A stretch of DNA of 45,972 bases from Gammaproteobacteria bacterium (GTDB lineage: Bacteria; Pseudomonadota; Gammaproteobacteria; GCA-001735895): assembly GCA_024686195.1 (NCBI GenBank), contig JAIBDO010000003.1, positions 1 to 45,972 of the forward strand. Direction: 5' to 3'. The notes under the pieces were generated by a model. It was not told where the DNA came from and did not search any database. It was given only the letters and a program-made list of their open reading frames with translations. The position numbers and the translations under genes are program-made. Each line of letters begins with the position of its first letter. Within the stretch, counting starts at the first letter, position 1. Below are positions 9,688 through 19,197 of the stretch, piece after piece.

Positions 9688-10527
9688 ATGACACGACCGA
9701 TGGCTGATGCCAGAAACATGGTTAATCTGAACCGCTACCCGATGCTTGATCTCGAGTCGGCTGAGGGCGCCGCTTTTGCTCGCAGCTGTCGCGAGGAATA
9801 TCTGCAAACCGGTTTATGCATGTTGAAGGAATTTATTCTGCCGCATGCCCTGCTGGACCTGGCCGAAGAAGCTGCCGGAATCGCGGATGAGGCCTATTTT
9901 TGCAAAAGCGCACACAATGCTTATTTAACCGCGGACGACGCGGACCGGACTGATGATGATATCGAGCGTCGGCAGGAAAAAACCTTTGTCGGCTCGGTCC
10001 CCTATGATCGAATCGATCAGGGCGGTCAGCTCAATGGCCTTTACCAATGGGACCCGTTAAAGAACTTTATCGGCTACGTGTTGGGCAAGGAAACCCTGTA
10101 CCGTTCGGCCGACCCTTTTGGCGCCTGTTCGATAAACGTGTTTGTCGATGGGGGTGAACATGGCTGGCATTTCGATGAATCCGAATTTACCGTCACGCTG
10201 ATGCTGCAACCGCCGGAAGTCGGTGGGGCCTTTGAGTATTTGCCGCTGATCCGCGGGCGCGATGATGAAAAGGAATTGGTTACCGGTTTACTGGATGGCA
10301 AACGGGATGGTGTGGTAGAGCTGCCATTCAGCGCCGGCACCTTGCTGATTTTTGGTGGCAATCAAACCATTCACCGCGTCACGCGCGTCCAGGGCGAACA
10401 GCCGAGGCTGGTGCCGGTATTGTGTTATAGCGAGACCCCGGGTCAGGTGAACAGTGAGTCAGTGCGCCAGTTATTCTGGGGGCGCAGCGGCCCCGCGGCG
10501 GACCTCCCGACATTGCTGTCTGCCTAG
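9688..10527 (+). CDS. 2OG-Fe(II) oxygenase of the HalD/BesD-like family with an intact HxD motif (predicted hydroxylase)
   Basis: 279 aa; GWHFDESEFTVTLMLQPPEVGGAFEY, GTLLIFGGNQTIHRVTRV. Confidence 0.75.
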   Translation: MTRPMADARNMVNLNRYPMLDLESAEGAAFARSCREEYLQTGLCMLKEFILPHALLDLAEEAAGIADEAYFCKSAHNAYLTADDADRTDDDIERRQEKTFVGSVPYDRIDQGGQLNGLYQWDPLKNFIGYVLGKETLYRSADPFGACSINVFVDGGEHGWHFDESEFTVTLMLQPPEVGGAFEYLPLIRGRDDEKELVTGLLDGKRDGVVELPFSAGTLLIFGGNQTIHRVTRVQGEQPRLVPVLCYSETPGQVNSESVRQLFWGRSGPAADLPTLLSA

Positions 10528-10742
10528 CTCCGCAAGCAAACAAAGTCGCAGTGTTTAATCTCAATTGAAGCGCCGTTGTTCAATCTGGATATTTTCAGGT
10601 CGATATTAGCTTTCCCCGAACCTTAATATCGGCATTTTGATAACCGCTTGATTTCATAGTCAGTTCATCGCAGGCTTCGCGCGGGCCGGCTCATTCCTGG
10701 GCGCTGTGCCTGGCATCACGAAGCGGATAGACGAGAGATTAT

Positions 10743-11615
10743 GTGAATACTACACCTGTCAATAATTTGCGCGGCATTGCGTTCCTGGTGGCCGCCGGTT
10801 TGTTTTTGACGACGAATGACGGCATCTCCAAATGGCTGGTGCCGCATTATCCTGTTGGCCAGCTACTATTCGTGCAGGCGGCTCTGATTACGCTCATTAC
10901 CGCCATCGTGATGCGTCTGCGAGGTGAAGCACCGCTCGCCGCGAGACGCTGGCGACCGCATTTCTATCGCGGCGGTCTGTATGTCATTGGTTCTTTTGCC
11001 TTTGTATTCGCGCTGCGCTATCTGCCGTTTGCCGAGGTCGTGGCGATCGCCTTTGCCGGACCGATGTTCATGACTTTGTTCGGCCGCTTTTTCCTCGCAG
11101 AATCGGTCGGCTGGCATCGGCTGGGTGCCGTAGTGGTCGGTTTCGTCGGGGTCCTGTTCGTGATTCGACCGGGCACCGAGGCCATGCACTGGGCCGTTGT
11201 TCTGCCATTGATCGTTGCCCTGGCCGATGCCGCACGCGACCTGGTCACGCGCAAAATGGCGGGTGGAGAATCCAGCCTGCGGATTGTTTTTACCACCGGC
11301 AGTATGCTGGCAATCGCTGGTCTGTTTACCGCCGGCTGGGGGTGGCAGGCCCTGCGTTTGCAGGATCTCGTCTGGTTCGCCATCAGTGCGAGTGCCTTTG
11401 TGGTCGCGCACTTTCTGATGGTGGAAGCGTTTCGTCACGGGCAGCTGGTTGCCGTCGCGCCGTTTCGCTACGTACAGATCATCTGGACAATTCTGGCTGG
11501 AATGCTGTTCTGGGGAGAGATCCCGACTCCGGCTGTTTTTGTGGGCATCGGCATTATCTGCGCCTCGGGTATTTATATCGCCTGGCGTGAAGCCACTGTC
11601 GGGAGAGTCAGGTAA
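10743..11615 (+). CDS. DMT-family (EamA) transporter
   Basis: 290 aa, ~10 hydrophobic segments, two EamA-like halves; GTG start. Confidence 0.8.
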   Translation: MNTTPVNNLRGIAFLVAAGLFLTTNDGISKWLVPHYPVGQLLFVQAALITLITAIVMRLRGEAPLAARRWRPHFYRGGLYVIGSFAFVFALRYLPFAEVVAIAFAGPMFMTLFGRFFLAESVGWHRLGAVVVGFVGVLFVIRPGTEAMHWAVVLPLIVALADAARDLVTRKMAGGESSLRIVFTTGSMLAIAGLFTAGWGWQALRLQDLVWFAISASAFVVAHFLMVEAFRHGQLVAVAPFRYVQIIWTILAGMLFWGEIPTPAVFVGIGIICASGIYIAWREATVGRVR

Positions 11616-11631
11616 AGCTGCAGGGGTTCCA

Positions 11632-11676
11632 TTGCCGAGCTCATTCTCGAGTTTCACTTGATACTGAGCTCGGCAA
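11632..11676. terminator. Candidate (possibly bidirectional) terminator hairpin between convergent genes
   Basis: Perfect 11-bp inverted repeat TTGCCGAGCTC ... GAGCTCGGCAA followed by AGTTTCTTTCT. Confidence 0.6.
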
Positions 11677-11727
11677 AGTTTCTTTCTGTCATGATTGAAT
11701 GACGCTCATGCCCGGCTCGATAAACGT

Positions 11728-12900
11728 CTAGTCGATTACCGGCACACTGCGTGGAAATCTCGTCAGGCATTCGGCTCCCGATTGCGTAACGGCCACGGTT
11801 TCGCTCATTTCCATACCCCAGTCATCCAGCCACATACCGAGCATGACGTGCACAACCATGTTCTGTTCGATCACGGTTTCTTCACCCGCTCGCAAACTCA
11901 CGGTGTGCTCACCCCAGTCCGGCGAATAGCCGACACCAATGCTGTAACCGATACGACTTTCCTTAACCAGCCCGTGTTTATCCAGCACGGTTTGCCAGGC
12001 ACGATGCACGTCGCCTGCCAGAACCCCGGGCTTTATAGATTCAAGCACCGCATCGAGGCCTTCTTCCACGGCAGTGGCCGTATCGAAAACAGTTTGCGGG
12101 CCCTTGCCCAGTTGTACGGTGCGTGCCAGGCCCGCATTGTAACGTTTGCGGGTTCCACCCAGTTCCAGCGCTACCGTCTGGCCATCGATGAACTTTTCAT
12201 CCGTCCACATGGGGTGTGCGGTGGTCGCCGCTTCACCAGCCAGGATTAATGGTGACAGGGCAGTCAGATCACCGCCGAACTGTTCATTCCCGCCGACCTG
12301 GGCAGCCACGATTTTCGACATCAGGTCGCATTGCCTAACACCCGGTGCAATCGTTTCATAGGCGACTGTCATCGCATCTTCGACCAGGCGCGCCGCCTGG
12401 CGCATTACGTCAATCTCGGCGCTGCTTTTTATGGCACGGCACCAGTTAACCAGCAAGTCAGCATCTATCCATTGCACTCCATCGACTCCACGTTGCAGGC
12501 AAGCGAGTGATTTGGGTGAGAAGAAATAGGTGTCGCTCTCGTAACCGATGCGTTTTCCCTGCAGCGACAAATCGCAGAGATATCCGGCAACAACCTCCAT
12601 CGGATGCACGCCCGCGCGTTGCACGTAATCTTCTGCATAAGGTTTGATCGAAGCCTGCTGGAGATAGGTCGTTAGTGAGACCGCGCCTGCATCCATCTTG
12701 CGTCCCATCCAGATGGGGTCGTGATCGTGCAGCACCAACATTACCTGCGGCACATAGAAAGACCAGGCATCAAAGCCGGTCAGCCAGTTCATGTTGGCGG
12801 GGTCACCAATCAGCATGGCGTCCAGATCTCTTTCTGACATGCTGTCGCGAACCTTTTTCAGGCGTGACTGGTATTCTTCTCTGGCAAAGGCGGCCGGCAT
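11728..12900 (-). CDS. M24-family metallopeptidase (creatinase/ectoine-hydrolase DoeA-like)
   Basis: 390 aa; NMNWLTGFDAWSFYVPQ, VALELGGTRKRYNAGLARTV, GIGYSIGVGYSPDWGE, EQNMVVHVMLG. Confidence 0.8.
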   Translation of the reverse strand: MPAAFAREEYQSRLKKVRDSMSERDLDAMLIGDPANMNWLTGFDAWSFYVPQVMLVLHDHDPIWMGRKMDAGAVSLTTYLQQASIKPYAEDYVQRAGVHPMEVVAGYLCDLSLQGKRIGYESDTYFFSPKSLACLQRGVDGVQWIDADLLVNWCRAIKSSAEIDVMRQAARLVEDAMTVAYETIAPGVRQCDLMSKIVAAQVGGNEQFGGDLTALSPLILAGEAATTAHPMWTDEKFIDGQTVALELGGTRKRYNAGLARTVQLGKGPQTVFDTATAVEEGLDAVLESIKPGVLAGDVHRAWQTVLDKHGLVKESRIGYSIGVGYSPDWGEHTVSLRAGEETVIEQNMVVHVMLGMWLDDWGMEMSETVAVTQSGAECLTRFPRSVPVID

Positions 12901-13173
12901 TTGTTCTCTCGCTTTAAGTATTTGTGGATTGACGGATCAGAAACTAATTTGAGTAGAAAGACAATAGGCGAGTGAGTCGGATTAACTACTTTCTCAAGCC
13001 TTGTGCAATAGCGACGATATTTGCCCGGGGCATACGCAGGAGGGGGCAGACAAAACCTGTCAATGTGTCACTGGGGCGATCCTGAAACTCGGGGGACAAG
13101 TCGCCCGAACCAGACCGAAGAGTAGGTCAAACCAGGCGTAATTTTGATCTACCCAAGTGTTTCCAGTGAGCGG

Positions 13174-13785
13174 TTAATCGGCAGTCATCAGGCTGTCGAA
13201 ACCGGGCAGCTGCTCGAGGAATTCGTCGTGAGTCTCACGACTGGCCTGGTAATACAGGAAGTCGATAAAGTCCCCCTGTGGAAAATTGCGCAGCAGTTGC
13301 GATTCACTACAAGGATCAAGTTTGTTGGCGCATTGCAGTAGGCGGGCGAGAAAAAGACGCGGATCGGCATCACCGATTTCGATCTGAATGGATGAACTGC
13401 TCGAGTTCATTATCTCGAATTGCGTTACCTGTATCGAACGCACTTCTTCCCGGTACCAGTGTTGCAATTCCCGAACCAGTTCGGCTGCTTCGATTTCACC
13501 TTTGCCGATGGGTAGCGTGATCACCAGGCCGGAAGAAGACAGCGTAGATGAAGCCAGGCTAGAACTCCGGGCAATCTGAATCTGCGCATGCGCCTTGCAT
13601 ATATCGCGCAATACGCGGCGGTTGATGCGTCGCTGCATCGCCAGCAGATTTTCAGTTTGAGGGAGTTGTTGCAGCTGTGCCTGCGCCTGGCCAACCAGTG
13701 ACAGGTGTCGAGTGGTACTCGATGTAATCGCTTTCATAAATGGCCTCCGCAAACTATCTGGCAGTATAGAGAAGTCATCGCGCAA
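13174..13785 (-). CDS. Hypothetical protein (likely start MKAITSS, ~13737)
   Basis: Intact ORF opposite the Lrp gene; no recognised motif. Confidence 0.5.
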   Translation of the reverse strand: MRDDFSILPDSLRRPFMKAITSSTTRHLSLVGQAQAQLQQLPQTENLLAMQRRINRRVLRDICKAHAQIQIARSSSLASSTLSSSGLVITLPIGKGEIEAAELVRELQHWYREEVRSIQVTQFEIMNSSSSSIQIEIGDADPRLFLARLLQCANKLDPCSESQLLRNFPQGDFIDFLYYQASRETHDEFLEQLPGFDSLMTAD

Positions 13786-13799
13786 TTAACGGTCGTAAA

Positions 13800-14309
13800 T
13801 TGCTGTATAAATATTATAATTTGGCAGAATCTATCAATGCAGGTGTAATTTTGGATCAAATTGACCGAAAAATTATTGCCGAGCTGCAAAAGAACGGACG
13901 ACTGAATAATCAGGAGTTGAGCGAGAAGGTGGCATTGTCACCATCGCCATGTTTGCGTCGGGTACGCCAGCTTGAAAATAAAAAAATCATCCACGGATAT
14001 ACCGCGATCGTCGACCAGGATGCCTGTGGCTTGCCTATCACCGCTTTTGTCTCGGTTCGTCTGGAAAAGCAGAATCAGGAAAGCATCGAAATTCTCGAGC
14101 GTGGCATCGTCGACCTGGATGAAGTAATCGCTTGCTACCTGATGTCTGGCACTTCAGATTATTTGCTGCACGTGCTGAGCGCTTCGCTGAAAGACTACGA
14201 ATCGTTCATTCGCGACAAGCTCACCCGTATACCGGGCATGGGCACAGTGGAAACTCATTTTGCCTTCGGCCAGGTCAAACGCACCCAGGTATTCCCCGGT
14301 TTCACCTGA
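13800..14309 (+). CDS. Lrp/AsnC-family transcriptional regulator
   Basis: LDQIDRKIIAELQKNGRLNNQELSEKVALSPSPCLRRVRQLE HTH plus ligand-binding domain; exact start uncertain. Confidence 0.88.
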   Translation: MLYKYYNLAESINAGVILDQIDRKIIAELQKNGRLNNQELSEKVALSPSPCLRRVRQLENKKIIHGYTAIVDQDACGLPITAFVSVRLEKQNQESIEILERGIVDLDEVIACYLMSGTSDYLLHVLSASLKDYESFIRDKLTRIPGMGTVETHFAFGQVKRTQVFPGFT

Positions 14310-14442
14310 TCTGCTTGCGCGTCGGGTTGCAATTTATTCAGTTATTCAACTAGACCGGGAGGTCGCAGCGATCATTATTTGATATCAGGTAAGGGAGCGT
14401 GTCACGATAGCGCCACAAATATTTTCAGATAGAGAACCTGCA

Positions 14443-14913
14443 ATGAAATTTGAAGGGCAATTGCTAAGCATTCACATCGCCGCAACGGGCGGCGAGGCCA
14501 TGACGGAACTGGGCGAAGCCACCTTGATCGAGGGCGTTGGCATCGAAGGTGATCGCTACGCTACGGGCAGAGGTTACTACTCGGACAGGCCGGATATACG
14601 CGAAGTAACCCTGATCGATGAGGAAACGTTAATCGCGATTGAAAGAGATCACGGTATCGAGCTGTTACCCGCCGAGCATCGCAGAAACCTGACGACACGC
14701 GATGTGCCTCTCAATCATCTGGTTGGGCGGCGCTTCAAGATTGGGGAAACCATCCTGGAAGGTGGAAGGTTGAATGTTCCCTGTAAATATCTACAAACCT
14801 TGTTGAACAAGAAGGTATTCGTGCCACTTCTGAATCGATCCGGCCTGAATTGCCGGATCATTGAGGGCGGTAAGATATTTTGCGGCGACCTGATAACCGA
14901 TATTGATCATTAA
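14443..14913 (+). CDS. MOSC-domain protein
   Basis: 156 aa; GVGIEGDRYATGRGYYSD, EVTLIDEETL, EHRRNLTTRDVPLNHLVGRRFKIGE. Confidence 0.82.
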   Translation: MKFEGQLLSIHIAATGGEAMTELGEATLIEGVGIEGDRYATGRGYYSDRPDIREVTLIDEETLIAIERDHGIELLPAEHRRNLTTRDVPLNHLVGRRFKIGETILEGGRLNVPCKYLQTLLNKKVFVPLLNRSGLNCRIIEGGKIFCGDLITDIDH

Positions 14914-15016
14914 CAACCGCAGGCAAAGGCGGTTTGGAAACGGCGATGATGAATGGATCGGTTTCTCGGCACGCGAATTTAACGCCTCGGTCGGCTAAAG
15001 TTCGCGCGCAGAATGG

Positions 15017-16183
15017 CTACCTGCCATGGCGAATCACAGTTTCAACAATGGACTCAATCTCCGCTACCGTGGCCCTGCGCGGGTTGGTTGCCGCGGCGCT
15101 ATCCTGGATCGCTTTTTCGGCGATCGCGGTGATGCAATCGTCCGGTATGCCGATGTCTGCCAGGTTCCTGGGGATATCCAGTTGGTCGAGCAGGTCGCAA
15201 ACCCGGCGATAAAATGCTTCGAATGAATGGTCCCCGATATTCATCGCATCGCAGATCTGCGGTATCTTGTCGGCGATCGATTCGGCATTAAATTTTAGTA
15301 CCGCGGGCAATACGATTGCATTGGTCAGGCCGTGATGGGTGTCATACTCGGCACCGACCATGTGGCTGATCGCATGCACCATCCCCAGGCCTTTGAGAAA
15401 AGCGATACCGGCGAGACAGGAGCCCGTCAGCATGCCGCCACGAGCTTCGATGTTAGCAGGATCATTAACCGCCGTGGGCAACCAGGTATTGATCAGCCGC
15501 AAGCCCTCGAGCGCGATACCGTCGCACAGCGGATGAAAGCCCGGTACGCAGTAAGCCTCGATTGCGTGCACCATCGCATCACAACCGGTCCAGGCCGTCA
15601 GGTTTGCCGGAAGGCCGGCCGTGATTTCGGGGTCGAGCAGCGCCAGCGCCGGTTTCAGCTGCGGATGCCAGGTGCAGAATTTCATCATGCGTTCGACCTC
15701 GGTGATCATCGCGGTACCCTCGGTCTCGGCACCGGTGCCTGCCGTCGTGGGGATGCAGATTAAAGGAGGGAAGGCTGCCTCGTTAGTCATGTCCGGTGGG
15801 GTCTGTTCGAACTCGAAGGCCCACAGGTCGATGTCGTTGTTAGCCACGACCGCAATCGCCTTGCCGCCATCCATGCCAGAGCCCCCACCCACGGCGACAA
15901 TGCCGTCATGCCCGCCCTGGCGGAACATTTCGCGTCCGGCGGCGATTTCATCTCCGCGCGGATTGGGAGAGATGCCGGCATAGAGAGCGCAGGGCAGGTC
16001 GTTATCCTCGAGCGTGTGCATGATGCTGGCGATGAAAGGCAGCTCGCGGCTGCCGCGATCGGTTACCAGCAAAGGTTTTGTCATACCGGCATTGCGGCAG
16101 AAGTCGGCAATTTCGGCGATTCGTCCGGGGCCATAGGCAATCGGTACCGGAAAATTCCAGTCCTGGGCTTCGAGCATGGTCAT
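15017..16183 (-). CDS. Iron-containing alcohol dehydrogenase
   Basis: 388 aa; VAVGGGSGMDGGKAIA, IPTTAGTGAETEG, MVHAISHMVGAEYDTHHGLTNAIVLP. Confidence 0.88.
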   Translation of the reverse strand: MTMLEAQDWNFPVPIAYGPGRIAEIADFCRNAGMTKPLLVTDRGSRELPFIASIMHTLEDNDLPCALYAGISPNPRGDEIAAGREMFRQGGHDGIVAVGGGSGMDGGKAIAVVANNDIDLWAFEFEQTPPDMTNEAAFPPLICIPTTAGTGAETEGTAMITEVERMMKFCTWHPQLKPALALLDPEITAGLPANLTAWTGCDAMVHAIEAYCVPGFHPLCDGIALEGLRLINTWLPTAVNDPANIEARGGMLTGSCLAGIAFLKGLGMVHAISHMVGAEYDTHHGLTNAIVLPAVLKFNAESIADKIPQICDAMNIGDHSFEAFYRRVCDLLDQLDIPRNLADIGIPDDCITAIAEKAIQDSAAATNPRRATVAEIESIVETVIRHGR

Positions 16184-16265
16184 TTTGGTGGATTCTCCTG
16201 GTTCTCTTTACAATCGCCGAGGCGGCTTTGGGCCATAACTAACAAAATCGTATGATTCATTCTCT

Positions 16266-17393
16266 TCATTCCAGGCCTCGCGGGATACGCTTTTCGATAT
16301 CGTAGAAAGGCAGTTCTACAATTTCACAGAGGGCTGTCACACCGCCATCGGTCTCCACCGTCAATGTTCGCCCAATCCAGTCCGCTGGACTATCGAATCT
16401 GGCATAGCCAATGCCCAGGTCCAGCGTTGGCGACCACACGGCTGCTGTAATTTGACCGACAACCGTCGAGGCTTCAAGTATTGCGCCATGATCAGCGGGG
16501 GTCGCAGTTTCACACTTAAGGCCGAGCAGCCGAGATCGCCTGTCCGCTGCCAGCAGCGCCTCTCTGCCAATAAAGCCTTCCTTGTCGAGGTCGATGAATT
16601 TACCCAGCCCGGTCGCAAATGGTGTCATGGAATGATCAAAATCGGAAAGGTTGTCCAGAATGCCCGCTTCGATCCGGCGCATAATCATGGAAGCCATACA
16701 GCCGTATACCATGCCATGCGCAGCACCTGCTTCCATTACATCACTCCAGAGTCGCTTATGATCGGTCTTTTTGCCTGCGCAGTAGATTTCATAACCCCGT
16801 TCCCCAGTCCAGCCCGTGCGCGAAACATACAGCTCCTGCCCGCCGATATCGAAAAAACCTGAATGGAAATACTTCATGTTTTCATCGATGGCACCGTTGG
16901 TCGCGTCGGCCATGATCTTCATCGAATTCGGACCCTGAATCTGTAGTACCCGGGAATTCGGATTTGATACCTTTATATCGAAACCGTCACTGTGTGCGAT
17001 GAACCAGGTCTCGAGGTCACCGTCAGCTTGCACATACCAGAATCGGTCTTCAGCCATTCTGAACAGAATGCCGTCCATGAACATGCCGCCAGCAGCGGTG
17101 CAGGCAATCGTATAACGGCCACGCCCCGGGGGCAGATTGCAGATCCTCCGTGCGAAAATTCTTTCCAGGAAAGGCACTGCATCCGGTCCCTCGATCTGCC
17201 AGGGTTTTTCCGGTACGTCATAGAGCACCGCTGCCTGCCTCAGCTTCCAGTAAGTTTCCAGCGGATCCTGACCATTGGCAGACTCGTAGTAGCGTCCTGC
17301 AGCCACACCGAGAACGGATTCCGGGCTGGCATAGCAATCGAAATAGGGTGACTGCTCGAAACGCCGCGCACTGAGTCGAATCAGTTTGCTCAT
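16266..17393 (-). CDS. Aminomethyltransferase (GcvT)-like protein, possible THF-dependent demethylase
   Basis: 375 aa; VLQIQGPNSMKIM, SRTGWTGERGYEIYC, RRIEAGILDN, ATGLGKFIDLDKEGFIGREAL. Confidence 0.8.
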   Translation of the reverse strand: MSKLIRLSARRFEQSPYFDCYASPESVLGVAAGRYYESANGQDPLETYWKLRQAAVLYDVPEKPWQIEGPDAVPFLERIFARRICNLPPGRGRYTIACTAAGGMFMDGILFRMAEDRFWYVQADGDLETWFIAHSDGFDIKVSNPNSRVLQIQGPNSMKIMADATNGAIDENMKYFHSGFFDIGGQELYVSRTGWTGERGYEIYCAGKKTDHKRLWSDVMEAGAAHGMVYGCMASMIMRRIEAGILDNLSDFDHSMTPFATGLGKFIDLDKEGFIGREALLAADRRSRLLGLKCETATPADHGAILEASTVVGQITAAVWSPTLDLGIGYARFDSPADWIGRTLTVETDGGVTALCEIVELPFYDIEKRIPRGLE

Positions 17394-17436
17394 TTTTATT
17401 TGATATCCTGAGAATTGTATTTAGGCATCGATACCC

Positions 17437-18381
17437 TCAGCCATAGATGGAATGAACCGGTTCCTGTTTCCTGCTGTGGCCAAATAACACTTCGATAAGT
17501 CCGGCGAGTACGATAGCGGCTGCCCCCGCCCACTGTATCCACAACATGGTTTCCTCTGGCACCAGGATGGCGGCGCTGATAATCGCGACAATCACTTCCG
17601 ACATGGTCAGGATGCCGACGCGACCCGGGAACAATAATTGTGACACTCTGAAAATAATACAGAAGCAGGGTAGCAGGATAAAAATAGACCAGAAGGCGGC
17701 CGTGGGAAAAGCCGCTTGCATCATCGTAAAGTCGGGTAGCGGGTCTACATAAAGAACCCCGGCGAACAGGGCGGAAATTACGGTCGTTGAAATGAAGATA
17801 AAAGCGGCCAGAGGAAGGATGGGAATATTCGACCAACGATTGAGTGTGGCCACGCCGATGGCCCAGAAGATTCCTGACAGAAAACTATAGAGATCCCCGA
17901 TGTTAAGCGGGTAGTCCGATGACTCTCCGTCTGATAGTAATAGAAATAATCCCAGGAATGCTACGCCGATGGCAATGATGCGGGCTCTGGTTAAAGGTTC
18001 GGATAGCCATATTACGCCGATCAGGGTGGACCAGACCGGCGTCAGATAGTAGAGCATCGTGGCCCTGACAATGGTAGTTTCTACCAACCCGTTTGCGTAT
18101 AGCGTAAAAGCCATGCCGATCATAATCGCAGCGAGCAGCGTTGGACCGGCGATACCGATTAGCTTCCTGTAATGCAACACGAGCCAGGGCAGTAACACGA
18201 TCAACGGGCATGCGTTAAAAAAGACGACACTCCAGGAGCCCGATAGTCCTGCGTTTTCGATGGCCCTGAGGGGGAACCAGTAAAGCCCCCATGCCGCGGC
18301 ACTCAGGAAGAGTGCCAGACTGAGGGTTTTGTCGGAATTTTTATCTGAAAGCATGGCGTTTCTTAAGTTGCCCTGATGCAA
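17437..18381 (-). CDS. DMT-family (EamA) transporter
   Basis: 314 aa, ~10 hydrophobic segments, EamA-like halves (TMLYYLTPVWSTLIGVIWLSEPLTRARIIAIGVAFLGL). Confidence 0.8.
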   Translation of the reverse strand: MHQGNLRNAMLSDKNSDKTLSLALFLSAAAWGLYWFPLRAIENAGLSGSWSVVFFNACPLIVLLPWLVLHYRKLIGIAGPTLLAAIMIGMAFTLYANGLVETTIVRATMLYYLTPVWSTLIGVIWLSEPLTRARIIAIGVAFLGLFLLLSDGESSDYPLNIGDLYSFLSGIFWAIGVATLNRWSNIPILPLAAFIFISTTVISALFAGVLYVDPLPDFTMMQAAFPTAAFWSIFILLPCFCIIFRVSQLLFPGRVGILTMSEVIVAIISAAILVPEETMLWIQWAGAAAIVLAGLIEVLFGHSRKQEPVHSIYG

Positions 18382-18416
18382 ACCATTCAGGCATAAATCT
18401 GCAGCTATGATGAAGC

Positions 18417-18824
18417 TTAACTGTCATCAAAATCAGCTGGGTACTCGTCATTTTGCGGCAGATTATCCCCGATTTCTATCCACGGTGCCTTCGAGCCAAC
18501 GAAGATGTGTTGATCTGGATGAACTTCCGGATCACCTTCCATCGAGCCGAACGTGACCTGGCAAACTTTGCCTTTCCAGGACCCGGCAACATTCGATCCG
18601 CACTGACTGCAGAAAAGAAATCCACCATCGCCCGGTGCATAGGTCTTGACCAACGCTTCCCCGGAGGTCCATTTGAAGTTCTCCGGCTCGAATCCCGCGT
18701 AGGACCCGAATGCCGCACCGTGAGCCCTGCGGCATTGCGAGCAATGGCAATGCCAGGCCGTAGGGTAGGGGCCGCTAACTTCATAAGAAACTTCGCCGCA
18801 TAAACAACTGCCTCGAATTGTCAT
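18417..18824 (-). CDS. GFA-family (Gfa/CENP-V-like) zinc-binding protein
   Basis: GSCLCGEVSYEV, AWHCHCSQCRRAHGAAF, FLFCSQCGS. ORF track gives an upstream extension to 18884. Confidence 0.85.
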   Translation of the reverse strand: MTIRGSCLCGEVSYEVSGPYPTAWHCHCSQCRRAHGAAFGSYAGFEPENFKWTSGEALVKTYAPGDGGFLFCSQCGSNVAGSWKGKVCQVTFGSMEGDPEVHPDQHIFVGSKAPWIEIGDNLPQNDEYPADFDDS

Positions 18825-19197
18825 ACTTTCTCCATCACCAGGATTAGTTTTTTGATTACCACGGCAAATCCACAAGTTCGCCACGAGTTACCGACTAGAA
18901 CTTTTTCTGGGCATTACTTCCGTCTACACCCGCGACATTACCAGAAGATAGGAAATGGTACCGCTCGTTTATCTGGCGCTTTGAATTAATACTCAATTGA
19001 CATCCAAATCCACTAAAAGTAAGTTTCCCGAAGCACGAGTTTTTACGCAATTTTGAAGCCCGTTTTGGTGCAACTTCGATTAGCATGGCGTATCTAAAGC
19101 TGCGCACCGATGCTGCAGGCTCCGGGATGGTGCCGTTACTGAATCAACATGGCGATTCGGTGTGGACTGAATTTGAAAAGCAGGAAACAGACTAAGC

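Noticed and set aside
10866-11657. 263-aa minus-strand ORF
   Set aside because: Highly charged, low-complexity antisense of an EamA transporter.
13070-13120. GGGCGA...TCGCCC hairpin between the M24 peptidase gene and the 13174 ORF
   Set aside because: Only six paired bases with a long loop and no U-tract; too weak to call a terminator.
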